Positions 9,346 to 20,400 of a stretch of 64,000 nt of DNA are shown here, piece after piece. Numbering within the stretch: the stretch's first letter is position 1; every line of letters begins with the position of its first letter. Origin of the DNA: Axinella damicornis. Lineage: Eukaryota; Porifera; Demospongiae; Axinellida; Axinellidae. The stretch lies in the NCBI GenBank assembly GCA_963931865.1, contig OZ007516.1, forward strand, positions 12,371,937 through 12,435,936, read 5' to 3'. The translations under genes were made by a program, and so were the position numbers. The notes beneath the pieces were generated by a model, which was not told the origin of the DNA, searched no databases, and worked only from the letters and a program-made list of their open reading frames with translations.

Positions 9346-12300
9346 TGCACACTTTAGTGTGCATTATCTAAATAATGCACACTTTTCAAAGATCAAAGGC
9401 TGTCTCGGGTCGGTGAGTTGCACTAAGTAGTTTAGATACCACTTTACCGTGCATTACGGGCTTTAGTGCACTCAGGCAATCTAGTTAACGGTCTCGGGCG
9501 GATAATGCACTCGCCTTCGGCTCGTGCATTATCTCACCCTCGACCGTTAACTAGATTGCCCCCGTGCACTAAAACCCGTAATGCACGGCAAAGTGGTATA
9601 TAAATATTTACGTAAATTACAAGCTAAAAAACTGACCTGTGGGTGGTAATAAGAGTCTTCATTACGTTGTCAATACTGTGTGGATGTTTTGTTATTATGA
9701 TGCCCAAAAATGTCGTGGCAGTACAAGTAATGTGATAATGCCAACTCATGTAAGCATGTATGTGTGTGTCTACGTCTGTACATGAGATGCTAGTGCTCAT
9801 AGCTACATGATTGCACGTTGGTATTGGGTTTGATGTTGATATATTCCAACACTCTTGGCAGTCTAGCACCTGTTTCTACTGACAAATTGTTCTTCCTTGA
9901 CGCTGTGCACAGTCATGTGTACAACTACTTCACCAGTATCCAACAGCCGGCGCCTGGAGGGTACCGACCCAAGGGGAAGAGGATACCGGCCACCTCCACC
10001 ACTAGTAAGAGTTTGAACTTGTCTCCCCCTTAACTATACCTCTCTCAGTACATGTACAGTATGTCTTCGATTGTCCCGTATGGGTGATGCAGCTGCAGAA
10101 AATGACTGCATGTGTACCGCACACCCCAACAGAAGGGCATGTGTACCTGCCATGTCAGCACTGACCAAGAACAGTGAACAACAAATCAGCATTAGAGGTA
10201 GCCTCATTCCCAGGCCCCACCCAGCTTCATCGCTTGCATGCAGTACGGAAAAGCGGGGAGAGCCTGGTATATTTTTCCTCACGTGAGTATTATATTATAA
10301 TGGCCAAAAATTTCAAAGCAAAGTTTTGCGTATTGTTCAACCAACTGCATGTTCAACGCTTGGTGTGTGTGACAGCCCCCCCCCCCCCCCCCCTGCTAAC
10401 CAGATACACATGGTAAGTTACCTGGTACCTTAGCACTTGTTGCTGTTCTGAGCCCCAGATCGCCCACGTTCAATTAAGTCCTTTCTACCACCTTTCTACC
10501 CTCAACATCACGCAAGTGAGAAAACATACCAGGCCCTTCGCATTCATTTGTGCAACCGAAAGCGTCGTGCAGGCCTGGGAATGAGGCTACAGTAGAGGCT
10601 CCTGAGGTTATATACCGATGATCTACTGCCTTCATTTACAACATTTCACTACTATAACCACTCTGTGCGCACTCTCCCGCTAAAACGTGTTCATAGTGAG
10701 AGTTTGTTAGCTTCGTTCCTATAGTGTGCTACCATACTGCTTCCATTTTGAATGGTAGAGTGGGGGAGGGGAGGAATCTGGTGTAGTTCACAATGGAAGC
10801 ATAGAAGAAGAGAGAACTGAGTTGTCCTTTTCACTGCATTCACATTTGAAGTGGCATTGGCTCTGAATAACATTTCAGGGCTTGGAATGCCTGGGAGTTA
10901 ACGAGTCCTTGATGTCAGTTTGTAAATCTGTCCATATCTCTTTTGTGCTGGTTTTCTAAGTGCTATCTATCTACGTGTGTGCTGGATGCAGTAGTAAAGG
11001 ATGCTGCATATATATATATATATACCTAAACTTTTTCATGACATGATTGTGTAACCTCGTTCCCCAGGCCCACGCTGTTTTCGGTTGCACTCGCGAAAGA
11101 ACGGCAGAGGGCCTGGTACATTCTGTCACGTGTGTGATGTCAAGGGTAGACGGAACTTAATTAAGCGTGGGTGAACTAAGCTGCACTGAACTAGCTAGCT
11201 GCATGTAGGTCAACAACGACGCTAATCACGAATATACACAAACATTCTTGCCACTCCACCTATCAGGTGTCACGTCCAACTAACTGAGAATCTACTATGG
11301 CAGCTTTCCTATCGCTTCGCACAACTAGCTGCACGTAACCGACTGATAATTTGTTTTCTGGCATCACATGGAACTACGTGGGCACACTTTTAGTTGTGCC
11401 CACTTGCAATACCTTCTGTGTACCCTTGACGTCACGTACGTGCACCAGGCCCTCTGCCATGATTTGGGATGGGAACGAGGCTAATGATAGTGTAGAATCC
11501 ATAGAGAAATTGTGCTGCAAGACCATCAGAGTTTGGATTTTCTGCTTTGGTCATAGCTCAAACTCCAGCAGCAAAAGGGGATCTTCTGATTCGGAGGGAG
11601 ACTATGCCTGCAGATCGGGCATTAGAACTTACATGTACAAGCCTGTTATGTTACATCTTTGGACGACTACGTTCTTAGGCCTGCCGGACTTGTACGAGGA
11701 TTTTTCATTAGTTGCCGTTGGCCAAGGAAGTAATTCAGCTGGTCAATTGTATGTAGATGTGGTATATGCTTGCCCACTTGGAGGGTAAATGTTACATCCT
11801 TCACTTCTGGTTTAGCTTCGGTTATCGTGTCTCAGGTAAATAAGCCACGCAGTTGAGGATGTCAGCATTATGCTGCTCATTGATGTGGTATATTCTATTT
11901 GGTTTGAATGGTCTCATTCGCCTCTAGTTGTATTACTCCAAGAGTTCATGATGACATCATCGTCATTGCAGCAGAGGAAATAATGATGATGGCATCATGT
12001 GCTATCGATCACACTTCATTATTCATTCCTCAAAATCTATTTCAGGTGGTGCTCAGTTTGTAGGTACAGAGCTGTACTCACGGCTGAAGGACTTCCTGGA
12101 GAAGCACTTGGAGGCCATCCGACCTGTACGTTCAACTAGCTATATGGGCAGTACACCAGTACATAGCAGCATTACATTAAGTACATGGTTCTCACTCATG
12201 TATGAGGAAGCTCAACAGATCATGAATTGCATGTTTGAATTCAAAATTTAATGTGTTGGGCTTGAGCCTGGATCATCCATTCTAGTTTGGAGTTTCTTAA

Positions 12301-12731
12301 TAACAAAGGATCCATAGCAGCGAGTGCTAATGTTAGGTGTACACGAGATCACAACTGCAGAACGGCTACAAAAGTGATGAGGCATTACTACATGTATCAG
12401 ATCACGCTAACACACCACACACACATGCACACATTCAGCACATACACACACACACACATGCACACACATACACACACACACACATGCACACTGGTACTTC
12501 ATAGGTCACAATAACATGACATTGGTCAATTTCCGTACAGACAATGACGGCCCATAAATGCAAGCGTGACCTAATGTGTGAATCAGCCAATTTCTTTCCT
12601 TTTTTTACTTTATGCTATAGTCAAACAAATTACACGACCAACCTGAATTTGAATGTAGCTTTGCGAACACACTTTCGTGATGTTTTGGACATTTGACCTC
12701 TGAACATATGCATGTATTCCTTATTTCAACT

Positions 12732-12775
<44 letters not shown>

Positions 12776-15700
12776 ACACAGGATGGAGTGGACCTAATGG
12801 GGGAGCTGGTGCTGAAGTTCTACACAAGTGTATGGGAGGAGTATCAGTTCTCCAGCCGGGTCCTCAATGGCATATGTATGTACCTTAACCGCCACTGGGT
12901 GAAGAGGGAGAATGACGAGGGGAAGAAAGACATCTATGACATCTATTCCGTAAGGAAGGGGGGTGGGAGGGAGGTGGGGGGGAGGGGAGGGAGGGGGTGG
13001 GAGGGGGTGGGAGGGGAGTAGAGGAGGAGGGAGGATGGAGGAGAGTTCAGGGAGAGTGGGTAGGGTGGAGGAGGGAGGGGGAGAATGAGGGATTCTGAGG
13101 AATGAGGGAGGGTGAGGAAGAGTGAGGGGAAGGAAGGAGATGGATGGGGAAAGGACGTGAAGGAGGGAGGAGCCAAACCAATCTGCTATGAGGTCATGAA
13201 GGAGGGAGGGGGGGGGGGTGGGGGGGGGGGGATCGAGCATAGGCTTGAGTATATTATACATACTGCATTATTAATTTCAATTCCTATGCTTGTCTTTACT
13301 GTTATGCTGAAATTATTCTTGATGAAATGAACATGGGGGTGAGGGAGGCAGGAGGAGGGAAGCAGGGGGGGGGGGGGGGGGGGGGGGGGGGAGGAGAAGG
13401 ATGAGGGAGCTTGAAGGAAGAGCAAAGCCAACTACTGTAAGGTCATGAAGTAGGGAGGGAGAGGAGGAAGTGGGTGAGAGAAAGAGGGCAGGTGGAAAAC
13501 AAAAAAGGAAGGAGGGAGGAGGAGAGAGAGAGGGGGAAAGGGCAAGGAAGCTCAAGGGAGGAACTAAGCCAATCCATCATCTGTGCAATCATTTCTTGCT
13601 TGGGAGGGTGGGAGGGAGGAGAGAGGAAGGGAACAGCCAGAGAATTGTGGGCGGGAGGTGAGGAGGCCTAGGAAAGCACCAAGTGAGGATTGATTGCACA
13701 GATGACCTCACCATAGAGTGACTTTCATACTGCCATCTTTTCCCCTCCATGCATTAGCTTGCCCTACTAACATGGAAGGACTGCCTCTTCAAAGGCATGC
13801 ATACACAGGTGACCAATTGCAGAGTTTGTGTGTAATGCTATCCCAAAGCTGTGTACATGTGTATCATGAGTCGGTAATGGTGGATTACATGTACTGTAGC
13901 TATTTACCACTGTGTACTGTACGTGGACGTGTGTACAGGTGACAAACAGTGTTCTGAAACTGGTGGAACAAGAGCGAGATGGGGAGACCATCAACACAAG
14001 ACTCATCAGTGGTGTGGTTGACTGCTACGGTGAGAACAGCTAAGACATGCACTAGGGCCTGAACAATTCATTAACAAGCCGTTGGCTGCATTCGTCTATG
14101 TCAGCAAGTCAAGAAGGCTTTCATTACTCATAGCATGTGGTGAGCTTTAGCGATAATACTGATTTAGTAGTGCAAACGGCAAGTCAGTTGACTAGAGGAT
14201 GTTCCAGGAATCCTAGTCGTTGGAGGCCTACTGTAATCACCATTCCGCAAATCTTTTGAAATTTTTGCATTCTGTACATTTGAAGGGACCCTAATTTTTG
14301 GTTTCACTCCACCTCCCTTGCCCTCAGTTGAGTTGGGGATCAAGCCGGAGTCTCCCCAGGCCAAGGGGCAGAATCTCTCCATCTACAAGCAGTTCTTTGA
14401 GGTGGAGTTTCTGGTGGACACAGAGCGGTACTATGTCGCAGAGAGCAGTGCATTCCTCGAGAACAACCCTGTCACTGAGTATATGAAGAAGGTACGTATG
14501 TTGGGCTGAGAAAGATGGCAAGAAGCAGAAAGCAGTGGCAATGCAGTGCCTTTGGCAGAGTAGCCACCGCATTGCCAGATTGCTTCCCCAGCACTGTAGA
14601 CGACTGTGGTTGCATGCCCTCCCTTCTAGATCCACCCATGGGGAGGGGGGAATAGTGTTCACAAGAGCAGCACCCCGAGCTCACCAGCACCTCCAGTAAC
14701 ATATTTCAGATAGCTTACTATATAGATATACGTAATGTGCTTCATGCGGAAAATCAACATTTTATGCAAAGCGAAGCCGAGAACAAAAATATTGTTGGAT
14801 ACCTCCGCTCTGTGCATACTTAAAGAACGCTCACCTCCGGTGAAGAAATTCCCTAGAACGACACTCGGATGCCCTTTGCCTAACCTACTCACGAGTCAAC
14901 AAGCAAAGCATTTCGCTCTGCTGCTGGCGTGCAAGTTGTCTGTGTTTGTGTTGTGCTGTCGTCTGTCATCTCGCTGTTGAATAGTTAATCGTCTTCTATA
15001 CCTCTGGGCTCAGTCCCTAGCTAGTCTTCGTCTTCTGTCCTCCATTGCACAACGACAGCAGAATCAAGCGTGTTGTGCCACGTAAATAACTGTTTGGCTA
15101 CTTACGAATGCCCTACAAAGATTGTGTTGACTACACCATCGTGATCGCTATCGTGCAGTGACCCAAACGTATAATGTTGGTGCTGAAACTCACCTTGGTG
15201 ACGGAGATACTGCCTGCGCACACACGATTATGTGCCTCACGCTAAGGCATTCAGCAATGAGCATCCCAGCTTCTTTAGCACAAACTGAGTATTTGTATGG
15301 AAGGGGAGTGGGAAGGGGAGGTGGAGGGGAGGGTACAGTTTGAGATTGAAGTGTGTAGGGAATATTGGATGTACGTAGTTGAAGTCAAGTGGGAGAGGAA
15401 GAACTACATGTACATGTAGCATGGAAGCAGATTATTGTAATACAAATTGAACTGGTGACAGGTGTTGTAGCATACACTACACGCTGATGTGCAGGACGAT
15501 GGCATTTCAAACTGATGCAAGTTGCTGATCTCTTCCCTACATGTACATGTATACAGTCTTCCTACTTCTGGCGTATTATCATTTGGACCATACATGCATG
15601 AATACGTAGCTAGTTGGCAGGCTTCCACAGGGGTCTACCCTAGCAATACGTAGATGATAATAAGCCAGAAAGTTGGTAATGAAACTGAGACCAGCTTCGT

Positions 15701-16155
15701 CCTGCTCATCACTGTGTGGTGATATGCCACATGACTTAGCTGTCATACACTCAGTTCACCGTACTGATGAAGAACATGAAACAAAACTGCTGAACAAAAC
15801 GAAACAGGAAGCCACAATATAGTGCATGAGGTTGTAGCTAAGCTTCGTACCAAGACTCTAGCTTCAGCATGAAACAACTGGGATTGTTTAAGTCAGTGTT
15901 TAGAGTGTGGCTTCCTGTTTGGTCATTAATTGTTTCTGCAGTTCTAGCCTCGTTCCCAGGCCGTGACCTGGGAATCAGGCTACTGCAGTTCGTGCTTATG
16001 ATATGCATGACATGTAATGAGCAATGAGTAATAGCCATGTGAGTGAAGGGCACCCCTCCTAATATTCACATTTGTTGCTGTCGGTGTGTGTGCAGGTGGA
16101 GACCAGACTGCTGGAGGAGCAGAGAAGGGTGTCAGTGTACCTGCATGAGAGATGA
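8534..16155 (+). CDS. CUL1: Cullin-1-like, N-terminal third only (3'-truncated)
   Basis: CUL1 is the scaffold of SCF ubiquitin ligases; its N-terminal repeats bind SKP1/F-box adaptors. Eight exons join in phase: 8534-8640 (starts [13 protein letters not shown]), 9913-10004, 12046-12125 ([20 protein letters not shown]), 12782-12949 ([17 protein letters not shown]), 13758-13808, 13939-14029 ([13 protein letters not shown]), 14328-14491 (NPVTEYMKK) and 16096-16155 ([15 protein letters not shown]). Each has AG/GT borders, and the phases (2, 1, 0, 0, 0, 1, 0) agree throughout. The last exon runs straight into TGA, where CUL1 family members continue for about 500 more residues. The cullin-homology, RBX1-binding and neddylation regions are absent, and an unrelated VPS33A exon follows. 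I infer a truncated duplicate or chimeric assembly. A translated product would be about 270 residues, able at most to bind SKP1. Confidence 0.85.
8817..9220 (+). repeat. Interspersed repeat, copy 1 of 3
   Basis: This block carries TCATGATGTCACATCCGGCA, GGGTGCACCCGAAGGGTGCA and CATGGCCGTG. It recurs at about 20880-21210 (inverted) and 33515-33740 (direct). It begins near CCCTTTCCCAACCAATGA. No coding function is seen. Confidence 0.65.
9350..9610. mobile_element. Foldback MITE with GTGCATTA / TAGTGCAC inverted blocks
   Basis: The left half (TAATGCACACTT, GTGCATTACGGG, TTTAGTGCACTC, CTAGTTAACGGTC) is mirrored on the right (GACCGTTAACTAG, GTGCACTAAAACCCGTAATG, AAAGTGGTAT) around a centre near 9520. 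It is a long imperfect palindrome in a CUL1 intron. Confidence 0.65.
10199..10589. mobile_element. 391-bp MITE, TAGCCTCGTTCCCAGG family
   Basis: The ends are TAGCCTCATTCCCAGGCC and GGCCTGGGAATGAGGCTA. The flanking 9-mers CATTAGAGG and CAGTAGAGG differ at one position. It contains inverted sub-blocks (CTCACGTGAG-like, GTACCAGGCC-like) shared with the other 370-430 bp copies. A poly-C run lies inside at about 10377-10393. Confidence 0.8.
11052..11483. mobile_element. 432-bp MITE, TAGCCTCGTTCCCAGG family
   Basis: The ends are TAACCTCGTTCCCCAGGCC and GGGAACGAGGCTA. The flanking 9-mers ATGATTGTG and ATGATAGTG differ at one position. Internal blocks ATGTCAAGGGTAGA and CAGGCCCTC are shared with the copies at 30715 and 63527. 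Confidence 0.8.
12405..12781. repeat. (CA)n microsatellites around CUL1 exon 4 acceptor
   Basis: CACACA tracts occur at about 12410-12500 and 12735-12780. The second ends in the AG acceptor of the exon starting at 12782, so the dinucleotide run abuts the splice site. Confidence 0.85.
12951..13720. repeat. Low-complexity purine-rich (GGGAGG)n block with poly-G runs
   Basis: Almost pure A/G sequence, with long G runs at about 13207-13231 and 13367-13391. Long open frames through it on both strands are compositional artefacts. It fills a CUL1 intron. Confidence 0.9.
14752..15260. repeat. Diverged copy of the GCCGCGTAAATAA repeat
   Basis: The part at about 15070-15215 (GTTGTGCCACGTAAATAA, CATCGTGATCGCTATCGTGC, GTTGGTGCTGAAACTCACCT) matches better preserved copies at about 31105-31640 and 57090-57610. 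It lies in the last CUL1 intron. The remainder of that intron (15260-15940) shows nothing recognisable. Confidence 0.55.
15945..15982. mobile_element. 38-bp hairpin MITE with perfect 9-bp TSD
   Basis: The entire element is two 16-bp inverted arms (TAGCCTCGTTCCCAGG versus CCTGGGAATCAGGCTA, two mismatches) with a 6-base loop. Identical 9-mers CTGCAGTTC flank it at 15936-15944 and 15983-15991. It is the shortest member of the family in this window. Confidence 0.87.
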
Positions 16156-16245
16156 GGTGAGGGAGTACAGGCTCATTCAGTAATATTGGACGTGCAAATA
16201 TGCCTGTACATCAGTGGCGGATCCAGGGGTAGTTCATATCGTATA

Positions 16246-16635
16246 TCGTTCCCGGAATTCATAGAATGATGTGTTGAGTTGCTGGGCAACCTAAGCTTTA
16301 AGCGCAGGGTACATGTATGTGTCCTCCAGATACGTTGAGTTTACAGTCGTAATAAATGTTGTGTGTTGTTTTTTACTTCTATACAGCTACAACTGAGTTC
16401 ATCGTAGTCACCACCCACATCACAAATGGGACGTCAATCATCAATGGCATTCTCTCCGAGACCCCCCAATTCCATCCCGTCAAGATGTGGGACAATCAGA
16501 TGGATGATCCTGTCGTTCCCAAAGCCAAAGGAGACCACCCCCCAGCACCTGCGTCCCAGGCTTCCCGCCCAAGAAGATAGCATAATTATTTGTTATTGAA
16601 GACTGTGTGAGGACCTGTTTAGACCGCTAGAATGC
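16246..16635 (+). pseudogene. VPS33A: Isolated VPS33A terminal exon (copy 1)
   Basis: The exon 16387-16580 follows a CAG acceptor and encodes TTEFIVVTTHITNGTSII and a proline-rich tail ending in RPRR and TAG. In VPS33A the sequence after the LSQ segment is a TEYVIATT-like strand followed by an NGTS motif, which this matches. Its required phase (one base donated) equals the phase at the end of the VPS33A exon at 45844-45948. A near-identical inverted copy lies at 56640-57020; the match extends into the intron upstream and the 3' sequence downstream, so this is a genomic, not processed, duplication. No other VPS33A exon lies nearby. Confidence 0.75.
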
Positions 16636-17474
16636 AGGTTTTTTATATGCTGTTTCAGAGTGATTACTGTAGTATCGTGATAATTAGTGGTTAATTTACA
16701 CTGCTACTTTGATTCTGCCCTGGCCCCACATTGCTTTGTTCTGTCCTCTTTTGTGCTTTGTTATACTGTGAATGTGTCCGTATCTTTGTGTCCAGCCTTT
16801 TGTCTTAGTTGCTATATATTGTAAGGTGCATGTACGTATTGTGAATCAGAGTTTGCTCGGACTTAAATAATATTCACTTCGTACTACATCGCGGCAAGCA
16901 CCAACAACTCCCTCTGGCCCAAGATATTACAATTACAAATTGTTTTCTCTTTCTGTGGTATAACATAATACTTGAGTTCATGAGTAGCCAAGTATAAATT
17001 TTGTATGGCCATTGCAAAACCATGCATGCAGTGAACACATGCACCACTAATATTCTGCATGGATCTGATAATTGATAGCCCGGCCACCCCTACGCCTTGA
17101 TCATTCCTACCACTAGTCTTGGGTTAATTAATTGAACATACATGATTACTTGCGTGCAACACGTCCTGAGAATTAAAATAATGAGGCTAATGTAACCTGT
17201 TTGTTAGCTGTAGTGCAATAACTGCTACTATTGCTCATAATAATTACAATTGTACTAAAGATACAAAAACTAAAAACTTGTTTTACACAGTCATTATACA
17301 TTCCAATATAAATTAATTAACAGTGCGCCTGCTTCACATACATGGAAATCTACCATGAAGATCTGACTGACTGAGAGTACTCTAAATGAGTATGCACGTC
17401 ATGTTCCTGCTGAGATGGGTCTAAGTGTGCTGTTTGCTAGGAGCTACAGTATAGGTGAGAGATTAATCTGTGTT
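16636..17474. other. Intergenic between duplicated VPS33A exon and RNF10 3' end
   Basis: AT-rich sequence without a convincing gene. It includes the downstream region of RNF10, which is transcribed from the other strand. No repeat boundary was seen. Confidence 0.4.
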
Positions 17475-20400
17475 CTAGCTAGCTCCCCTGGCCCCCCCAG
17501 TAGAGAAGAGCACCAGCTTTTTCTTTCCTTTCTTGGCTGTCTTGTTTCCAGGTTTGCCACCAGAACCTGGTAATTATTATAGCGTAGTCATAGGTCAAGG
17601 AAACGAGAACACCTGCATATTAGCTAGCCTTGTAACCAGGCCTTTTCACCCAAGCGTTTGCCACTAGTACTAATGCAGGGGAAGGCATAGTTGATGTCAC
17701 ATACAATGACGTACCTGGACAGATGTGGGTAGACCAGTCTTGGTCCCAGACCCTCCCAATTAAGTAAACGTGCTACCGACCACAACCATGGACTAGAGCG
17801 ATTGATCAGTCAACATCACCCAGTCTTGACAACATTTCTCCAGTTGAAAAAGTCACCCAACAGCTGGTATGTGCCACTCCTCCCAGTGTCTAGGTACGTC
17901 ACTACATGTGACGACTCTTACTAGACCTTCGCCCACATTAGCACTACATGTACAAGCGGAAAACGCTGGGGTGAGATGGCCTGGGTACAAGGCTACATAT
18001 TAACTCATTCCCAGGAGAGAAAGGAGGTTCACACTATCCAAAAGGGCCTCCTTTCTTAGAACGTAGGTGGAGCAAGGACAAACCAGACAGATAGCTTACA
18101 ATTTTGCACAGCCACTGAAGCAGAGAGCAGTGCATCATTGAATGCCTCTTGGAAGGAAGGCACCGCAGGTTGCTCATCTTCCTCCTCCTCCTTCTGTCTC
18201 CCAGACTGAAGCAAGGCCCTCCGATTTGGAGCTGGTAGGGGATAAAGGAGGTGTAAAGACTAGCTAAGCTAAGCAGGGGCGGATCTAGGGGGGGGGGGGG
18301 GCATCGGGGGCCGGTGCCCCCCCTTTTGCTTCTTCACCGCTTTATTTTCCTCCTTACTAACTTGCTGCCGCTACGTTGCAACTCCTGACCTGGCCTCCTC
18401 AGCTCGCAATACCGTGCGTTGCGGCCGTTGCCTGAAACCGAACGGCTTGGGAACGAGACCACGATCTAGTATACCCCTCCGTGTACGTACGTATTACGTT
18501 CGTGAGCGAAATTTGAGCAAGGAAGAAGCTCATGGCGGCCCTGGGACCTGCAATCCTCGTACATCTGGAACTTGCAGTGCAAAGCGCGAAGGTGCCACGA
18601 GAGCCCATCCTGAGAAGTGAAAAATGAAGGCGAAAAATTTTTTCCGCGCTTCGCGCGGACTGATCGGCGCTACGCGCACGCACGCGCCTCTATGCACTGC
18701 CTCCGGCAGCGTTTAATATAGTGCCCCCCCCTTTCATAAATCCTGTATCCGCCCCTGCTAAGTGTGTTTATTTTTGTTAGCCTCGTTCCCAGGCCTTAAA
18801 ACTGGAAGCCTGGGAACGAGGCTATGTGTTTATAGCATTTACCTCCTGCCACCTGAGGTCTGGACGTTGGCTTGATGGGCCACACTGGAGGTGGCTTCCC
18901 CCGCAGGGTCTATGAGAAACAAAATTAATAATGAATTAGAAAAATGATTGCAGTACTACACACTCAACCCTCCTTCCTCGGCAAATGAGGGTGCTGAAGG
19001 AGTATCTGTTGCCAGTGGCACTCCATTTGCCTGTAGCCTCGCTGTGCCGTCCTTCTCTCCTGTTGGTTGTACTGGGCTCTCTTGGTAGTGATGATGGGGT
19101 ACGGAAGGAGAGGTGTGTAGCGAGAGAAGGTCATGAAACTTCTCTGGGGTAAAGTGGTGAGGGAAGGTCAGAGCTGGGAACACGTCTGAGGAGTGGAGTT
19201 GCATGTAAGATCAGAGGTGAAGGTGGGAGTTGTATCTAGGGACTAGGTGACAATGGCGCACCATTTGGTGGTGACCTAGGTTCTGCCTTCCTCTCCCGCC
19301 TCTTCTCCTCCCTGTTCTTTCTCAGCCTCTTCTGGCGACGCCTCTGTAGCTCATCTGCAACATACATGTATCATACCGGGGGTTATTTGCTCTCTTTCAT
19401 GTATATGTATAGCCAGCAAGGCGTACCTAGCAACGCCTATTTAAAGAGAGATGTAGCCACACCTATTTGTTTCACTCACGTCTGCACCCTCACACTCACA
19501 CTCACCACAGAACATCCGGAGTATGTCCCTGGAAAGCAGCGGTGGCCTGAGTTCCAGCTCGCACAGGACAAACTCACATGTGAGTGGCAGATGGCTGAGG
19601 TAGCGATAGCGGTCTCTCACCTCCTAAGGAGGGACAGCAAGCAGACACTTCAATGCTGTGGCTGGCCCTTGGCTAGGGCTACACATCCTATGCACAGTAC
19701 CTCTGTCATAGAAAGCTGTCCCATTTCCACAATGCAGGCTGTGATCTCTTCGGGACAGTGCTCAAGACTACCGTACTCCTGCACAACAGAGAGAAGCAGG
19801 TCAGGTGAAAGTCATTCCCACGCCCGCCCGCCTCCATCCTCCAATATTGAGAATACAGCTAACAGGCAGAATGCAAAAAGTAGTTGTGAATGCTTGTGTG
19901 GTCTCAATCAGGTGTGCCCCATGTGATATGTGTTTAACATTGTGTATACCTTCACCAGACACCTAGCATTGACTGGGTGGATGTACAGGTGCTGGCCATC
20001 AGAGGCTGGAGGAGATTGGGGGGAAGGGGGGGAGAGCTTCTGTAAGTTACTAACAGTACAATAATGAGCAGAAAGTCTTGCCCACCTTGATAGAAGTAGA
20101 TATAGTTCCATTGGTAGGGGAGGGAGGACTGCCCGTGGGAGAAGTCTTCGAACCAGTATGGGACAAAGGACTTGACTCCGGACTGCTGCATGAATACACA
20201 CAATCATAATACCACCTTCTCAGTAGTTGCACGAGTGCCATAGGTGCATTACGCTCCTATTACCTCTCCTGCTGTTCCGAGGGTATGTCTGACTGAGAGC
20301 TGGAATTGGGGCTCAAGCAATTATTGTAATCGTGCGGCATGGAAAGTGGGTTCTCTTGTGAAGCTGTAGTTCCGGTTGCCAAACTTTGTACTGCAGTACC

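Noticed and set aside
11351..11788. 145-codon plus-strand frame
   Set aside because: It begins inside a MITE, has no recognisable domain and lies in a CUL1 intron.
12794..13671. Several overlapping proline-, glycine- or arginine-rich open frames
   Set aside because: They fall in a purine-only low-complexity block inside a CUL1 intron; composition explains them.
16356..16580. Reading the exon at 16387-16580 as the end of the CUL1 gene
   Set aside because: Its peptide matches the VPS33A C-terminus, its phase fits VPS33A, and the CUL1 frame has already stopped at 16153-16155.
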